Source: Gammaproteobacteria bacterium
GTDB lineage: Bacteria; Pseudomonadota; Gammaproteobacteria; Steroidobacterales; Rariloculaceae
NCBI GenBank assembly: GCA_017577365.1
Contig: PKRJ01000028.1
Coordinates: 1-43,451 of the forward strand
DNA: 43,451 nucleotides
Reading direction: 5' to 3'
The notes under the pieces were generated by a model, which searched no databases, was not told the origin of the DNA, and saw only the letters and a list, made by a program, of their open reading frames with translations. Below, one piece after another: positions 25,455 through 34,404 of the stretch (its first letter is position 1; every line of letters begins with the position of its first letter). The translations under genes and the position numbers were made by a program.

Positions 25455-27998
25455 ATGGATCGATCGGCATGCATTCCTCGCGCTGAGGCTGCGATGCTCG
25501 CCGTCGTCGGGGCGTTAGCGGCGTTATCGTCGTTCTTCGCCACGCGAGCATCCGCGGAAATCGTCGGCGAGCCCTCCGGAGGAGGGCCGTTTCCGGCGGT
25601 CGTCGAAACGCGGCCCGAGCTGCCGGAGCATACGATCTATCGTCCGGCGGAATGGCCCGACGAGCCGTTACCGCTCTACGTCTGGGGTAACGGCGGTTGC
25701 GGCAATAACGGTCTCGCGCATGCCTCCTACCTGTATCACATCGCTTCGCATGGTTACGTCGTCGTCGCGCTAGGTGTTCCGGGCGGCGGGCCGCCCCCGC
25801 CTGCCGACGGCTCTCGAGACGCGACCCAAGCGTCGCAGATGCTCGAAGCGATCGATTGGGCGACGCGGGAGACGGCAAGAAAAGGCGGCGATTTCTCGGG
25901 ACGCATCGACGTCTCGCGCGTCGCGGTCGGCGGCCACAGCTGCGGGGGGCTGCAGGCGCTCGCGGTCTCGCACGATCCGCGCGTCGATACGACGCTCGTC
26001 TTGAACAGCGGCATCTATATCACGCCGGGCAGCGGGCGCAGCCGCGTGGAAATCGACAAGTCGCAGCTCGCGCGTCTACATGCGCCGGCGCTCTACTTGA
26101 GCGGCGGTCCATCGGACATCGCCCACGAGAATGCGCGCGACGACGTTGCGCGCATCGACCGCGTGCCGGTGTTCTTCGGCGCGTTGCCGGTCGGTCACGG
26201 AGGCACGTTCTCTGCGCCCGGCGGCGGTGAATGGGGACGCGTCAGCTTGCGCTGGCTCGATTGGCACCTCAAGGACGACGCCGATGCGAGCTGGGATTTC
26301 GCGGGAGCCAGCTGCCGCCTGTGTGCCGACGAACGTTGGAGCGTGCAGCAGAAACAGATGCCGCCGCCGACGGGACCTTTCCGCGAATCCCTCTACGTGT
26401 CGGTGCGCGACGGCACGTTGCTCGCGATGAACATTCTGCGGCCCGCCGAGAACGGTGTGCTGCTCGACGGCCCGCATCCGGTGATCTTCTCGTTCACGCC
26501 GTACCGCGCGCGCTACCGGACGGGGAACGGACGCGTCGTCGGCCCCCGCGTCGCGGGCGCGGCGGACGAGGCGCTGCTCGCCGCGGGTTACGTGCTCGCG
26601 GTCGCGGATATTCGCGGTAAGGGGGCGTCATTCGGCTCCCGGCGCGGTTTCCAGGATCGGACCGAAGCGCTCGACGGATACGATCTCGTCCAGTGGCTCG
26701 CCAAGCAGCCATGGTCGAACGGCAAGGTCGGGATGTTCGGCTGCTCGTATCTCGGCGGTACCGCGGTGCACGTCGCGACGGCCGCGCCGCCCGCGCTGCG
26801 CGCGATCTTCGCCGGTGCGACCGACCTCGACAAATTCGCTTTCGTTCGCAAAGGCGGGGTTACCGCGCAGTTCAACACGCGTCCGGACGAGCCGCTCAGT
26901 GACGACTTGGCGAGCGTACCGGTCGACGCGGATCACGATGGGAGTCTGCTGAGGGCAGCCGTCGCCGAGCATGCACGCAATACGCCGATGGCTCTGCTCT
27001 GGTACGGCATGCCGTTTCGAGACAGCGTGTCGGAGCTGACGGGCAACCGCTTCTGGGAGGAGGTCGGCCCTTACACGTATCTCGAGACGTTGCGCGAGTC
27101 CGGCATCGCGACGTACTTCTTCAGCAACTGGCGCGACGAGCCGACCGCGCAAGTGATCCTCGCCGCCGAGAATCTCGGCAGCCGCCTGCTGCTCGGGCCG
27201 GGCTTGCATTGCGTGACGCCGCCCGATTTCGATTTCACTGGCGAGCTGCTGCGATTCTTCGACGAGCATCTGCGTGACAAAGCGCCCGACGATCCCGCCC
27301 CTCGTGTAACCTGGTGGCTCAACGGCGCGCCGCCCGGCGAAAACTGGCGGCATGACGACCGATGGCCCGGCGTGCGTGCGCCTGCGGAGACGTGGTATCT
27401 CGCCGAGGGCGAGAACGGTGAGCGCGCGCTGCGAGCGGATAGCGCGAACGCCGCACGGACGACGTTCACTGTCAATTACGACGTCGCGACCGACGAGTAC
27501 TTCTTGCTCTGGATCGATTCGCAACACGGCCGGGGCTTAAGCTTCACGTCGCCGCCGTTCTCGAGGCCGCACACGCTGATCGGCTATCCCGTCGTACATT
27601 TGAAGATCGCCTCCGATCAGCCCGAGCCGATCCTGTTCGCTTATCTCGAAACGCTCGCGCCCGACGGCACCGCGTCCGTGATCGCGGTCGGCCGTCTCGC
27701 TGCGGCCTATCGCAAGACGGGCGAGGCCCCTTACGACACGCTCGGTTTGCCGTGGCATACGGGCCTCGAAGCGGACTACGCGCCGCTCGCGGCGGGCGAA
27801 GAAGCCGTGTTGAGCTTCGCGCTCACGCCGACGTCGGAGGTCATCGACGCGGGCTATCGCTTGCGTCTGGTCGTGACCGGCGCCGATCCGCGACAACGAA
27901 ACCTCGAGGACGTGCGAATCGATCCGCCGCCGAACATCACGCTGATTCTCGGTGGAGCCGACGGTTCGCGCGTGGAGCTCCCGCTGGCCGTTTACTGA
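25455..27998 (+). CDS. Exported fusion of an alpha/beta-hydrolase with a CocE/NonD-type hydrolase
   Basis: This is an 847-residue secreted protein with two hydrolase units. Signal peptide: about residues 1-34 (MLAVVGALAALSSFFATRASA; the ATG at 25494 is an alternative start). Domain 1 (about 45-290) is a polyester-hydrolase/chlorophyllase-like fold with oxyanion-loop GNGGCGNNG, nucleophile S162 in GGHSCGG, candidate D221 and H248 (VGHGG). Domain 2 (about 305-640) is CocE/X-Pro-dipeptidase-like with DIRGKGASFGS, nucleophile S431 in GCSYLGG and a late His in GPGLHCV. A C-terminal jelly-roll of the PepX_C type follows (about 650-845). Both active sites look complete. It should cleave esters or amides of extracellular compounds. 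It precedes the CapA-like gene by 11 bp. Confidence 0.88.
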   Translation: MDRSACIPRAEAAMLAVVGALAALSSFFATRASAEIVGEPSGGGPFPAVVETRPELPEHTIYRPAEWPDEPLPLYVWGNGGCGNNGLAHASYLYHIASHGYVVVALGVPGGGPPPPADGSRDATQASQMLEAIDWATRETARKGGDFSGRIDVSRVAVGGHSCGGLQALAVSHDPRVDTTLVLNSGIYITPGSGRSRVEIDKSQLARLHAPALYLSGGPSDIAHENARDDVARIDRVPVFFGALPVGHGGTFSAPGGGEWGRVSLRWLDWHLKDDADASWDFAGASCRLCADERWSVQQKQMPPPTGPFRESLYVSVRDGTLLAMNILRPAENGVLLDGPHPVIFSFTPYRARYRTGNGRVVGPRVAGAADEALLAAGYVLAVADIRGKGASFGSRRGFQDRTEALDGYDLVQWLAKQPWSNGKVGMFGCSYLGGTAVHVATAAPPALRAIFAGATDLDKFAFVRKGGVTAQFNTRPDEPLSDDLASVPVDADHDGSLLRAAVAEHARNTPMALLWYGMPFRDSVSELTGNRFWEEVGPYTYLETLRESGIATYFFSNWRDEPTAQVILAAENLGSRLLLGPGLHCVTPPDFDFTGELLRFFDEHLRDKAPDDPAPRVTWWLNGAPPGENWRHDDRWPGVRAPAETWYLAEGENGERALRADSANAARTTFTVNYDVATDEYFLLWIDSQHGRGLSFTSPPFSRPHTLIGYPVVHLKIASDQPEPILFAYLETLAPDGTASVIAVGRLAAAYRKTGEAPYDTLGLPWHTGLEADYAPLAAGEEAVLSFALTPTSEVIDAGYRLRLVVTGADPRQRNLEDVRIDPPPNITLILGGADGSRVELPLAVY

Positions 27999-28009
27999 AG
28001 GATGCAGCG

Positions 28010-29164
28010 TTGGTCGACTTCACCGAGGCAAGCCTCGATCCCGACGACGTTCTGATTCTTCTCGCAGGCGATCTCGTGCTCGACGCCGAGGAGCCGGATC
28101 ACTGGCTCTCCGGCATCGCACCCGCCGTGCGCGCGGCCCACGTCTCGATCGGCCATCTCGAGGTGCCCCATACGCGTCGCGGCAAGGAGCTGATCGGCGA
28201 CGTGCCGGCGGCTCCCGCGGCTCCGGAGCATCTCGACGCGTTGGCGCGGTGCGGCTTCACCGCGCTCACGCTCGGAGGCAACCACATCGCCGACTGGGGC
28301 GGCGAAGGGATCGAGGATACGCGCGAGCGGCTCGACCGGCTCGGTATCGAGCACACCGGAGCCGGAGCGACGCTCGCCGAAGCACGGCGGTCTGCGTGGC
28401 TCGAGTGCCGCGGCAAACGAATCGCGGTGCTGAGCTACAACTGCGTGGGTCCCGAGGCCGGCTGGGCGTCCGCGGAGCGGCCGGGATGCAACTATCTTCG
28501 CATCGCGACCGCGGACGGAAGTCCCGTTGCACCGGCCGCGCCGCTCGCGCACGTGACGGAGGAGGCGCTACGGCAGCTCCGGGAAGACGTCGCGGCGGTG
28601 CGCGCCGACGCGGATGTCGTGGTCGTCGCGCTGCACAAAGGCATCGTTCACACGCCGGCCAAGCTTGCGCCCTACGAGCGGCCGCTCGCCGCCGCAGCCG
28701 TCGCAGCGGGAGCGGACATCGTCGTCGGCCATCATGCGCATTTGCTGCGCGGCATCGAGATGGTGAACGGCCGCCCGGTATTTCACGGCCTCGGCAACGC
28801 GTGCGTCGTGACCCATGCGCTCTCGCCCGGGCAGGACCACCCGGCGCGCGCCGCGTGGGTGGCGCGCCGTCGCAAGCTGTTCGGCTTCGAGCCGGATCCC
28901 CGTTACACGCTCGCGCCGTTTCACCCGGACGCGGTGCACGGCGCGCTCGGCGTGGTGATCTTGCATGCCGACGGGCGGCGATCGACCGGGGTCGTGCCGC
29001 TCTGGGTCGAGCCGCCCGGCCGGCCGCTTTGCGTCGATGACGAGCGGGCCGAAGCCGCGATCGAGTACCTGGATTGGATCACCCGCGAGGCCGGAATGCC
29101 CGCGTTGCGCTGGCGGCGCGCGTCGACGTTCCTGTGGCTGTGCGATCCGCTGCACGAGCGTTAG
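28010..29164 (+). CDS. CapA-family metallophosphatase-like protein
   Basis: This is a 384-residue protein of the CapA/PgsA poly-gamma-glutamate-type family, which has a calcineurin-like metallophosphatase fold. Visible motifs: LLAGDLVLD (first metal-binding strand), VSIGHLEVPHT, GGNHIADWG (His/Asn ligands), VVVALHKGIVHTP and DIVVGHHAHLLRGIE (late histidines), then FHGLGN. The start is TTG at 28010 with gaagga seven bases upstream, 12 bp after the hydrolase stop. Any upstream ATG in frame would run far into the CocE gene. No signal peptide is apparent, unlike classical membrane-bound CapA. Family members near catabolic hydrolases are usually uncharacterised, so no substrate is proposed. It is probably co-transcribed with the CocE-type gene. 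Confidence 0.85.
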   Translation: MVDFTEASLDPDDVLILLAGDLVLDAEEPDHWLSGIAPAVRAAHVSIGHLEVPHTRRGKELIGDVPAAPAAPEHLDALARCGFTALTLGGNHIADWGGEGIEDTRERLDRLGIEHTGAGATLAEARRSAWLECRGKRIAVLSYNCVGPEAGWASAERPGCNYLRIATADGSPVAPAAPLAHVTEEALRQLREDVAAVRADADVVVVALHKGIVHTPAKLAPYERPLAAAAVAAGADIVVGHHAHLLRGIEMVNGRPVFHGLGNACVVTHALSPGQDHPARAAWVARRRKLFGFEPDPRYTLAPFHPDAVHGALGVVILHADGRRSTGVVPLWVEPPGRPLCVDDERAEAAIEYLDWITREAGMPALRWRRASTFLWLCDPLHER

Positions 29165-29220
29165 GCGAGCTGCCACGCCGTGCGTCGAGCCGAAACGAAG
29201 GCAGGGTAGAATCGTTCGCG

Positions 29221-30120
29221 GTGGAGCTCCGGCATCTACGTTATTTCGTCGCCGTCGCGGAAGAGCTCAACTTCACGCGTGCCGCCGTGCGTTTGCGCAC
29301 CGCTCAACCATCCCTGAGCCAACAGATCCGGCAGCTCGAGGAGGAGCTCGGCGTCACGCTGCTCGATCGGAATCGCCATCGTGTCGCTTTGACGGACGCG
29401 GGAAGAGTCTTTCTTCAGCAAGCGAAGGACATTCTTTCGCGGGTCGATCACGCGAAACGGCTGGCGCGCCAGGCCGCCGACGGTTTCGCGGGCGAGCTCG
29501 CCGTCGGCACGTTCGCGTCCGCCGACGTGAGAGTCCTTCCGGTGCTGCGGTCGCTCGTCGCCGAGCGTATGCCGGAGCTTCGGCTCATCCTGCATAGCCG
29601 ATACGCGGTGGAGCCCGTGTCCGGATTGAGAACGGGCAAGCTCGACGTCGCGTTCATGCGTCAGCCGGAAGACACCGAGGGGCTCGAGGTGATCGAGCTG
29701 GTACGCGAGCAGGTCGTCATCGCCTTGCCTTCGCATCATCCGCTCGCCCGTCGCAAGAAAATTCCGATCAAGAGTCTCGAGGACATGCCGTGCATCGCCA
29801 TGGAGCGCGTGATATCACCGCCGCTGTACGACGCGGTCGCCGCGCTGTTTCGCAAAGCGCGCATCCGAACGCACGACGTATCGAGCGCGGACAACATCCT
29901 CGGGCATCTCCAGCTCGTGAGAGAGGGCTTGGGGTTCGCGGTGCTGCCCGAATCGTTGAAGGAACTGGTGCCGTCGGGCGTCACGGTGCGGCCGCTCGAT
30001 TGCGAGCCGGTTCCCACCGTGTCGATCGTGCTCGCATACCGGCACGGAAACCCGTCGCGGCTCGTGCGTGAGTTCGTGAACCTCGTGCGCCGTACGTTCA
30101 CCCCGCCGGCTCGCGGTTAG
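29221..30120 (+). CDS. LysR-type transcriptional regulator
   Basis: This is a 299-residue LysR regulator, standard family length. The HTH spans residues 1-60 (VELRHLRYFVAVAEELNFTRAAVRLRTAQPSLSQQIRQLEEELG) and the periplasmic-binding-protein-like effector domain about 90-295. It resembles the BenM/CatR/HcaR-like subgroup that responds to aromatic or other carboxylic acids. The GTG at 29221 is the start because the family motif ELRHLRYF begins immediately after it; upstream in-frame sequence overlaps the CapA gene. It stands directly ahead of the TRAP/CoA-transferase operon in the same orientation and is its obvious candidate regulator. A perfect 8-bp inverted repeat overlaps its stop codon. 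Confidence 0.9.
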   Translation: MELRHLRYFVAVAEELNFTRAAVRLRTAQPSLSQQIRQLEEELGVTLLDRNRHRVALTDAGRVFLQQAKDILSRVDHAKRLARQAADGFAGELAVGTFASADVRVLPVLRSLVAERMPELRLILHSRYAVEPVSGLRTGKLDVAFMRQPEDTEGLEVIELVREQVVIALPSHHPLARRKKIPIKSLEDMPCIAMERVISPPLYDAVAALFRKARIRTHDVSSADNILGHLQLVREGLGFAVLPESLKELVPSGVTVRPLDCEPVPTVSIVLAYRHGNPSRLVREFVNLVRRTFTPPARG

Positions 30121-30137
30121 ACGTGAGAAGTCTAACC
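30115..30137. promoter_or_regulatory. Perfect 8-bp inverted repeat across the lysR stop codon
   Basis: ggttagac (30115-30122) and gtctaacc (30130-30137) pair perfectly with a 7-nt spacer. It may be a hairpin ending the lysR message (no T-run follows) or an operator for the operon beginning at 30281. The symmetric positions do not give a centred T-N11-A, so the LysR-box reading is weaker. Confidence 0.45.
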
Positions 30138-30213
30138 ACAAGCAGGGACGCGTATTAGCCGTGCCGATCCCGCGGCGCTAGACTCGTCCCGGGGAGGCAA
30201 TCACGAAACGAAT

Positions 30214-30233
30214 CGATGCGCGGCGCCGCATCG
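30214..30233. other. 7-bp inverted repeat upstream of the cytochrome gene
   Basis: cgatgcg (30214-30220) and cgcatcg (30227-30233) flank a 6-bp GC core, 48 bp before the ATG at 30281. It lies in the leader or promoter of the nine-gene operon and could be an mRNA hairpin or operator. No clear -35/-10 pair was found in the 160-bp gap. Confidence 0.35.
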
Positions 30234-30280
30234 GAACGTGGCCGCTAGCTCGTGATTTCTCGAACGCTGATCCGACGACG

Positions 30281-31843
30281 ATGAATCGCTCGATCAATCT
30301 CTGTGTCTTTCTTCTTGCCTGCACGGCCACCACGCTTCTCATGGCCGAAACGCCGTCGAGAAGCGCGGAGAAGCTGCGTGAGTGGTGGTGGCCGCCCGGC
30401 GACGGTCGCGTATTCCCCGCGTACGTCGAGTACGACAACGAGCTCGGGCGGCTCGGCATCGTGAACGCCAATGGGCCGATCGAGACGGCGGGACATCCGT
30501 TCTTCGAGCCGCTCGGCACCAACGGGCGCGCGTGCGTTTCGTGCCATCAGCCCGCCGACGGCATGTCGCTGTCGGTCGCGAGCATCAGGCAGATCTGGGA
30601 AGCGACGAACGGGACCGATCCGATCTTCGCGCCGATCGACGGCATGAACTGCCCGAACCTGCCGCCGGGCGATCCGGCGTCGCACTCGTTGCTGCTCGAG
30701 CGCGGCCTATTCCGAATCGCGCTGCCGTGGCCGCCGATCGGCGACGATGGGCAACCGATCGAGCCCGAGTTCACGCTCGAGGTCGTGCGCGACCCGACCG
30801 GCTGCAACACCGATCCGGTCTATGGAATCGACGGCGAGCGCCGCGAGATTTCCGTCTATCGCCGGCCGCGGCCGGCGGCGAACCTGCGGTACGTCGTATC
30901 GACGAGATTCGGCGTCTCGCCGTTCATAGGCAAGACCGGCATGCTCGCAGCGGTCGATCCCGAGACCGGGCTGCCGGTCAACATGAACATGATGGCCGAT
31001 GCGCGCGAGCCGACGCTGAAGACGCAAGCGCAATCGGCCGCGCGGACGCACATGGAGGTCGCGAAGCCGTTGACGCCCGAGCAGCTCGAGAAGATCCGGG
31101 AATTCGAGCTGCAGCTCTACGCGGCGCAGGTCTACTCGAACGGCGCCGGCAGATTGGACGAGCCGGACGGGCCGTCCGGACTCGGGCCCCGGGCGCTGGA
31201 GAGGGGCCAGGACGGCGTGCTCGGGAACAACACGACGCGCTACGTGATTCCGATGGAGAACAAATGGGCGAACCTGCCCGAAGGCGATACGCCCGAGGAA
31301 CGCGAGCGCAACGCCTTTCGCGAGTCCGTGCAGCGCGGCCACGACGTGTTCTTCTTCCGCACGTTCTGGATTCGCGACGCAATGCACATCAACACGGTGG
31401 GTCTCGGTAATCCGGCCAAGCGCACGTGCGCGACGTGTCACGGCATGCACATGACCGGGATGGATACCGCGAACGGCTGGATGGACCTCGGCACGACGAA
31501 TCATCCGTGGGCGCTCGAGCCGCCGGAGGATCCCTGGGCGAAGAAGCTCCCCGAGTTGCCGCTGTTCAAGATCACGTGCCGCGAGGATCTGCCGCCGCAC
31601 CCGTTCTACGGCCGCGTGATCTACACGCAGGATCCGGGGCGGGCGCTGATCTCGGGCAAGTGCGAGGACGTCGGCGCGATCGTGATGCAGCAGTTTCGCG
31701 GGCTCGCGGCACGTGCGCCGTACTTCTCGAACGGTTCCGCCGCGACGTTGCGCGAGCTGGTCGACTTCTACGATCGGCGCTTCAACATGCGCCTCACGGA
31801 GCAGGAGCGCATCGATCTAGTGAATTTCTTGAGTGTGCTCTGA
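30281..31843 (+). CDS. Exported di-haem cytochrome c, peroxidase/MauG-like
   Basis: This is a 520-residue periplasmic protein with two c-type haem sites, C85-VSC-H89 and C383-ATC-H387. Residues 1-22 form a signal peptide (VFLLACTATTLLMA). The C-terminal region QQFRGLAARAPYFSNGSAATLRELVDFYDRRF is the characteristic end of cytochrome c peroxidase/MauG-type proteins. The first haem domain starts ETAGHPFFEPLGTNGRACVSCHQP. Family members oxidise substrates using peroxide or shuttle electrons, and this member is longer than typical peroxidases (about 320-350). It opens the operon, and its TGA overlaps the next ATG (tgatg). The role may be periplasmic oxidation of the substrate before import or redox linkage. 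That is inference. Confidence 0.85.
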   Translation: MNRSINLCVFLLACTATTLLMAETPSRSAEKLREWWWPPGDGRVFPAYVEYDNELGRLGIVNANGPIETAGHPFFEPLGTNGRACVSCHQPADGMSLSVASIRQIWEATNGTDPIFAPIDGMNCPNLPPGDPASHSLLLERGLFRIALPWPPIGDDGQPIEPEFTLEVVRDPTGCNTDPVYGIDGERREISVYRRPRPAANLRYVVSTRFGVSPFIGKTGMLAAVDPETGLPVNMNMMADAREPTLKTQAQSAARTHMEVAKPLTPEQLEKIREFELQLYAAQVYSNGAGRLDEPDGPSGLGPRALERGQDGVLGNNTTRYVIPMENKWANLPEGDTPEERERNAFRESVQRGHDVFFFRTFWIRDAMHINTVGLGNPAKRTCATCHGMHMTGMDTANGWMDLGTTNHPWALEPPEDPWAKKLPELPLFKITCREDLPPHPFYGRVIYTQDPGRALISGKCEDVGAIVMQQFRGLAARAPYFSNGSAATLRELVDFYDRRFNMRLTEQERIDLVNFLSVL

Positions 31844-32634
31844 TGACTGGTCGTGCTCATAGAGGAGCGGTGCTCCTTCTGCTGATCTCCTCGGCCGCCC
31901 AGGCGGCGCCGGCGCCCGGCGAGCGCATCAGCTTCGTGAGCTGCCCGATCGTGCGCGACACGCGCACGGTGCCGTGCTGGCTCGCCGAGTACGATGGCGA
32001 GACGTATTACTTGACGATTCAGACGGACGTCAGTGCTCCGGTCACGCCGCCGATGCTCGGTCATCTCGTCCTGGTCGAAGGTGTCGTTTCGGACGCGCCG
32101 CGGATCTGCGGCGGAATCGTGCTCGAGCCGGTGCGCCTCTCCGTGATGCCGGAGATCGACGCGAACTGCAACACGCTGTTGCCGGCCGACGAGCGCTACA
32201 CGATCGACTTCAATCCGCGGCCGCCGGGGCCGAGCGCCGGACGGCTCGCCTTCGCACCGAATCCGTCGGGGCAGCCCGAGCCGCGGCCCGCGCTCGAGGG
32301 GCCGCAAACGGTCGACGTCTATTTCGATTTCGACCGAGGCGTATCCTTCCGACATCCGTCCGACCTCATGTCGATCGTTCGAATCGCGCGCGACCTTCCC
32401 GCGCGCCGCGTGCGAATCACCGGCGTGCGCGGCGCGCATCTCTTGAGCGACGGCACGCTCCTGCGAGAATCGGCCGGTGTCGGCCAGCGGCGCGCGGAGG
32501 AAGTCGCTCGCTTACTGCGCGGCGCCGGTCTCGAGGTGGAGCCCGAGATCGACTGGATCGACGGCGAGGCCGAGGCGGACGGAATCGACGATTGGCGCTC
32601 ACGTCGCGTGACGGTCGTGCTTTTCCCGGACTGA
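31843..32634 (+). CDS. Exported protein with C-terminal OmpA-like domain
   Basis: This is a 263-residue protein with a signal peptide (MTGRAHRGAVLLLLISSAAQA). The N-terminal domain of about 110 residues has four cysteines (CPIV, PCWL, ICGG, NCNT) and a YDGETYYLTIQ stretch. A Pro-rich linker leads to an OmpA/MotB-like domain (about 155-262), recognisable from VDVYFDFDRGVSFRHPSDL and ESAGVGQRRAEEVARLLRGAGLE, which binds peptidoglycan in other proteins. The ATG at 31843 overlaps the cytochrome stop (tgatg). The chain therefore starts at the signal peptide; an apparently longer frame upstream is antisense-like overlap with the cytochrome gene. Its role in the operon is unknown. It could anchor the cytochrome or stabilise the periplasmic assembly. 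Confidence 0.75.
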   Translation: MTGRAHRGAVLLLLISSAAQAAPAPGERISFVSCPIVRDTRTVPCWLAEYDGETYYLTIQTDVSAPVTPPMLGHLVLVEGVVSDAPRICGGIVLEPVRLSVMPEIDANCNTLLPADERYTIDFNPRPPGPSAGRLAFAPNPSGQPEPRPALEGPQTVDVYFDFDRGVSFRHPSDLMSIVRIARDLPARRVRITGVRGAHLLSDGTLLRESAGVGQRRAEEVARLLRGAGLEVEPEIDWIDGEAEADGIDDWRSRRVTVVLFPD

Positions 32635-32647
32635 TCGTCAGGTCTCG

Positions 32648-33100
32648 ATGGAGCGGCTGAGAAACGCGCTCGTGTGGATCGCCGGAGGCGCGTTGCTCGT
32701 GGTCGTCGCGGTCGATTCGCTCGCCATGATCGGGCGGCAAATCCGGTTTCCGTTGCTCGGCTCCATCGAGATCATCGAGGCGGTCGTGCTGATCGCGGCG
32801 GGCGGCGGCCTCATCGTCGCGACGCTCGACCACGCGCATGCACGCGTGAATCTGCTGCTCGAGCGCCTGTCGACGACGTCGCGAGAACGCGTGTTGCGTC
32901 TGCACGCGTTGGCGGGAGCTCTGCTCTTCGCGGCATTGCTCGCGGGGACGGCATGGATCGCGGCGGATCTCTGGCACGGTCACGAGGCGAGCGAGCTGCT
33001 CGGCATTCCGTATCGGCCGCTGCGCATCGCCGCCGTGCTCACGCTGCTCGTGCTTTTCGTGCTGTCGCTCAGGGGCGCGCTGGGTCGGAGGACGCGATGA
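32648..33100 (+). CDS. TRAP transporter small permease, DctQ-type
   Basis: This is a 150-residue, four-helix membrane protein (about residues 11-30, 37-58, 80-102 and 117-138) of the DctQ family, the small membrane component of tripartite ATP-independent periplasmic transporters. The position immediately before DctM, and the 4-bp ATGA overlap with it, are the usual TRAP arrangement. Sequence motifs are weak in this family, so the call rests on topology and context. It lies 13 bp after the OmpA-like gene. Confidence 0.85.
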   Translation: MERLRNALVWIAGGALLVVVAVDSLAMIGRQIRFPLLGSIEIIEAVVLIAAGGGLIVATLDHAHARVNLLLERLSTTSRERVLRLHALAGALLFAALLAGTAWIAADLWHGHEASELLGIPYRPLRIAAVLTLLVLFVLSLRGALGRRTR

Positions 33101-34404
33101 TCGGCGAGCCGAGCCTGGGACTCGCCGGCGTGGTCGTGCTTCTGGTCCTGCTGCTCACCGGCATGCCGATCGGCATCGCCCTCGGCATCACCGGGCTCGG
33201 CGGCTTGATTCTTACGCTCGGTCTCGAGCCCGCGCTGATCAAGTCCGGCGTGCTCGTCTTCGAGACGATGTCGCGCTACGAGCTCGGCACGTTGCCGCTG
33301 TTCATGCTGATGGCGCACCTGTGCTTCATCGCCGGTGCGAGCGGCGATTTCTTCGGATTCGCGTCGCGGCTCTTCGGGCATCGCCGAGGAGGACTCGCGA
33401 TTGCGTCGGTCGCCGGATGCGCCGGCTTCGGCTCGATCAACGGCTCGAGCCTCGCGACGGCTGCAACGATGGGGCTCGTGGCCGTGCCCGAGATGCGCGC
33501 GCGGGGTTACTCCGACGCGCTCGCGACCGGCACCGTCGCCGCGGGCGGCACGCTCGGCCAAATGATCCCGCCGTCGGGCGCGCTGATCGTTTTCGGAATC
33601 ATCGCCGAGCAGTCGATCGGCACGTTGTTCACCGCGGCGATCGTTCCGGGCCTCACTCAGATGCTGAGCTATTTTCTCGTCGTCGCGCTCATCGTCGGTT
33701 GGCGGCCGGAGCTCGCGCCGCCGACGCCGCGCGCCACCTGGGAGGAGCGCATCGGAGCGTTGCGGCGTGTCGCCGACGTCGGATTGCTCGTCCTCGTCGT
33801 GATCGGCGGCATCGTCTTCGGCTGGATCACCGCCTCCGAGGCGGCCGCGGTCGGCGCCGCCGGAGCCCTGCTCATCTGCTCGAAGCGCGGCAAGCTCGAC
33901 CGCGCGAGCTTGCGCCGCGCCCTCGAGGAAACGCTGCGGACGAGCGGCTTGATCTATCTCGTCGTGATCGGTGCGCTGATCTTCGCGGCGTTCATTGCCG
34001 TCACCGGCCTCGCCGATGCGATCGGCAATCTCATCGTCGGTCTCGGCTTGGGTCCCGTCGCGACGATGGCGCTCGTCGCCGTGTTCTTGTTGCTGATCGG
34101 CTCCGTGCTCGACGGCCTCGCGCTCATGCTGCTGACGACGCCGATATTGCTGCCGCTCGTCACGGGCATGGGCTTGTCCCCGATCTGGTTCGGCATCTTT
34201 CTCGTGCGCGCGATGGAGATCGGCTTCATTCACCCGCCGATGGGTATGAACCTTTACGTCATACAGCGCGTCGTCCCCGACGTTTCGCTCGGTCGAATTT
34301 TCAAGGGCGTTCTGCCGTTCCTCACGGCGGATCTCGTGCATCTCGCACTCTTGATCGTTTTTCCCGCGATCGTCCTGGCATTGCCGAATTGGTTGGGCCG
34401 ATGA
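33097..34404 (+). CDS. TRAP transporter large permease, DctM-type
   Basis: This is a 435-residue permease with about 12-13 hydrophobic helices and DctM landmarks: GMPIGIALGITGLGG near the N-terminus, LGTLPLFMLMAHLCF, GCAGFGSINGSSLATAATMG, GGTLGQMIPPSGALIVFGIIAEQSIGTLF and the C-terminal IGFIHPPMGMNLYVIQ. TRAP transporters use a sodium gradient to import organic acids such as C4-dicarboxylates, keto acids and aromatic acids. The start at 33097 overlaps the DctQ stop (atga), and the stop overlaps the next ATG in the same way. The matching binding protein lies four genes downstream, at 38924. Confidence 0.95.
   Translation: MIGEPSLGLAGVVVLLVLLLTGMPIGIALGITGLGGLILTLGLEPALIKSGVLVFETMSRYELGTLPLFMLMAHLCFIAGASGDFFGFASRLFGHRRGGLAIASVAGCAGFGSINGSSLATAATMGLVAVPEMRARGYSDALATGTVAAGGTLGQMIPPSGALIVFGIIAEQSIGTLFTAAIVPGLTQMLSYFLVVALIVGWRPELAPPTPRATWEERIGALRRVADVGLLVLVVIGGIVFGWITASEAAAVGAAGALLICSKRGKLDRASLRRALEETLRTSGLIYLVVIGALIFAAFIAVTGLADAIGNLIVGLGLGPVATMALVAVFLLLIGSVLDGLALMLLTTPILLPLVTGMGLSPIWFGIFLVRAMEIGFIHPPMGMNLYVIQRVVPDVSLGRIFKGVLPFLTADLVHLALLIVFPAIVLALPNWLGR

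Noticed and set aside
30700..31600. Antisense ORF across the cytochrome gene
   Set aside because: No ribosome site or domain; the sense strand shows haem motifs and a signal peptide.
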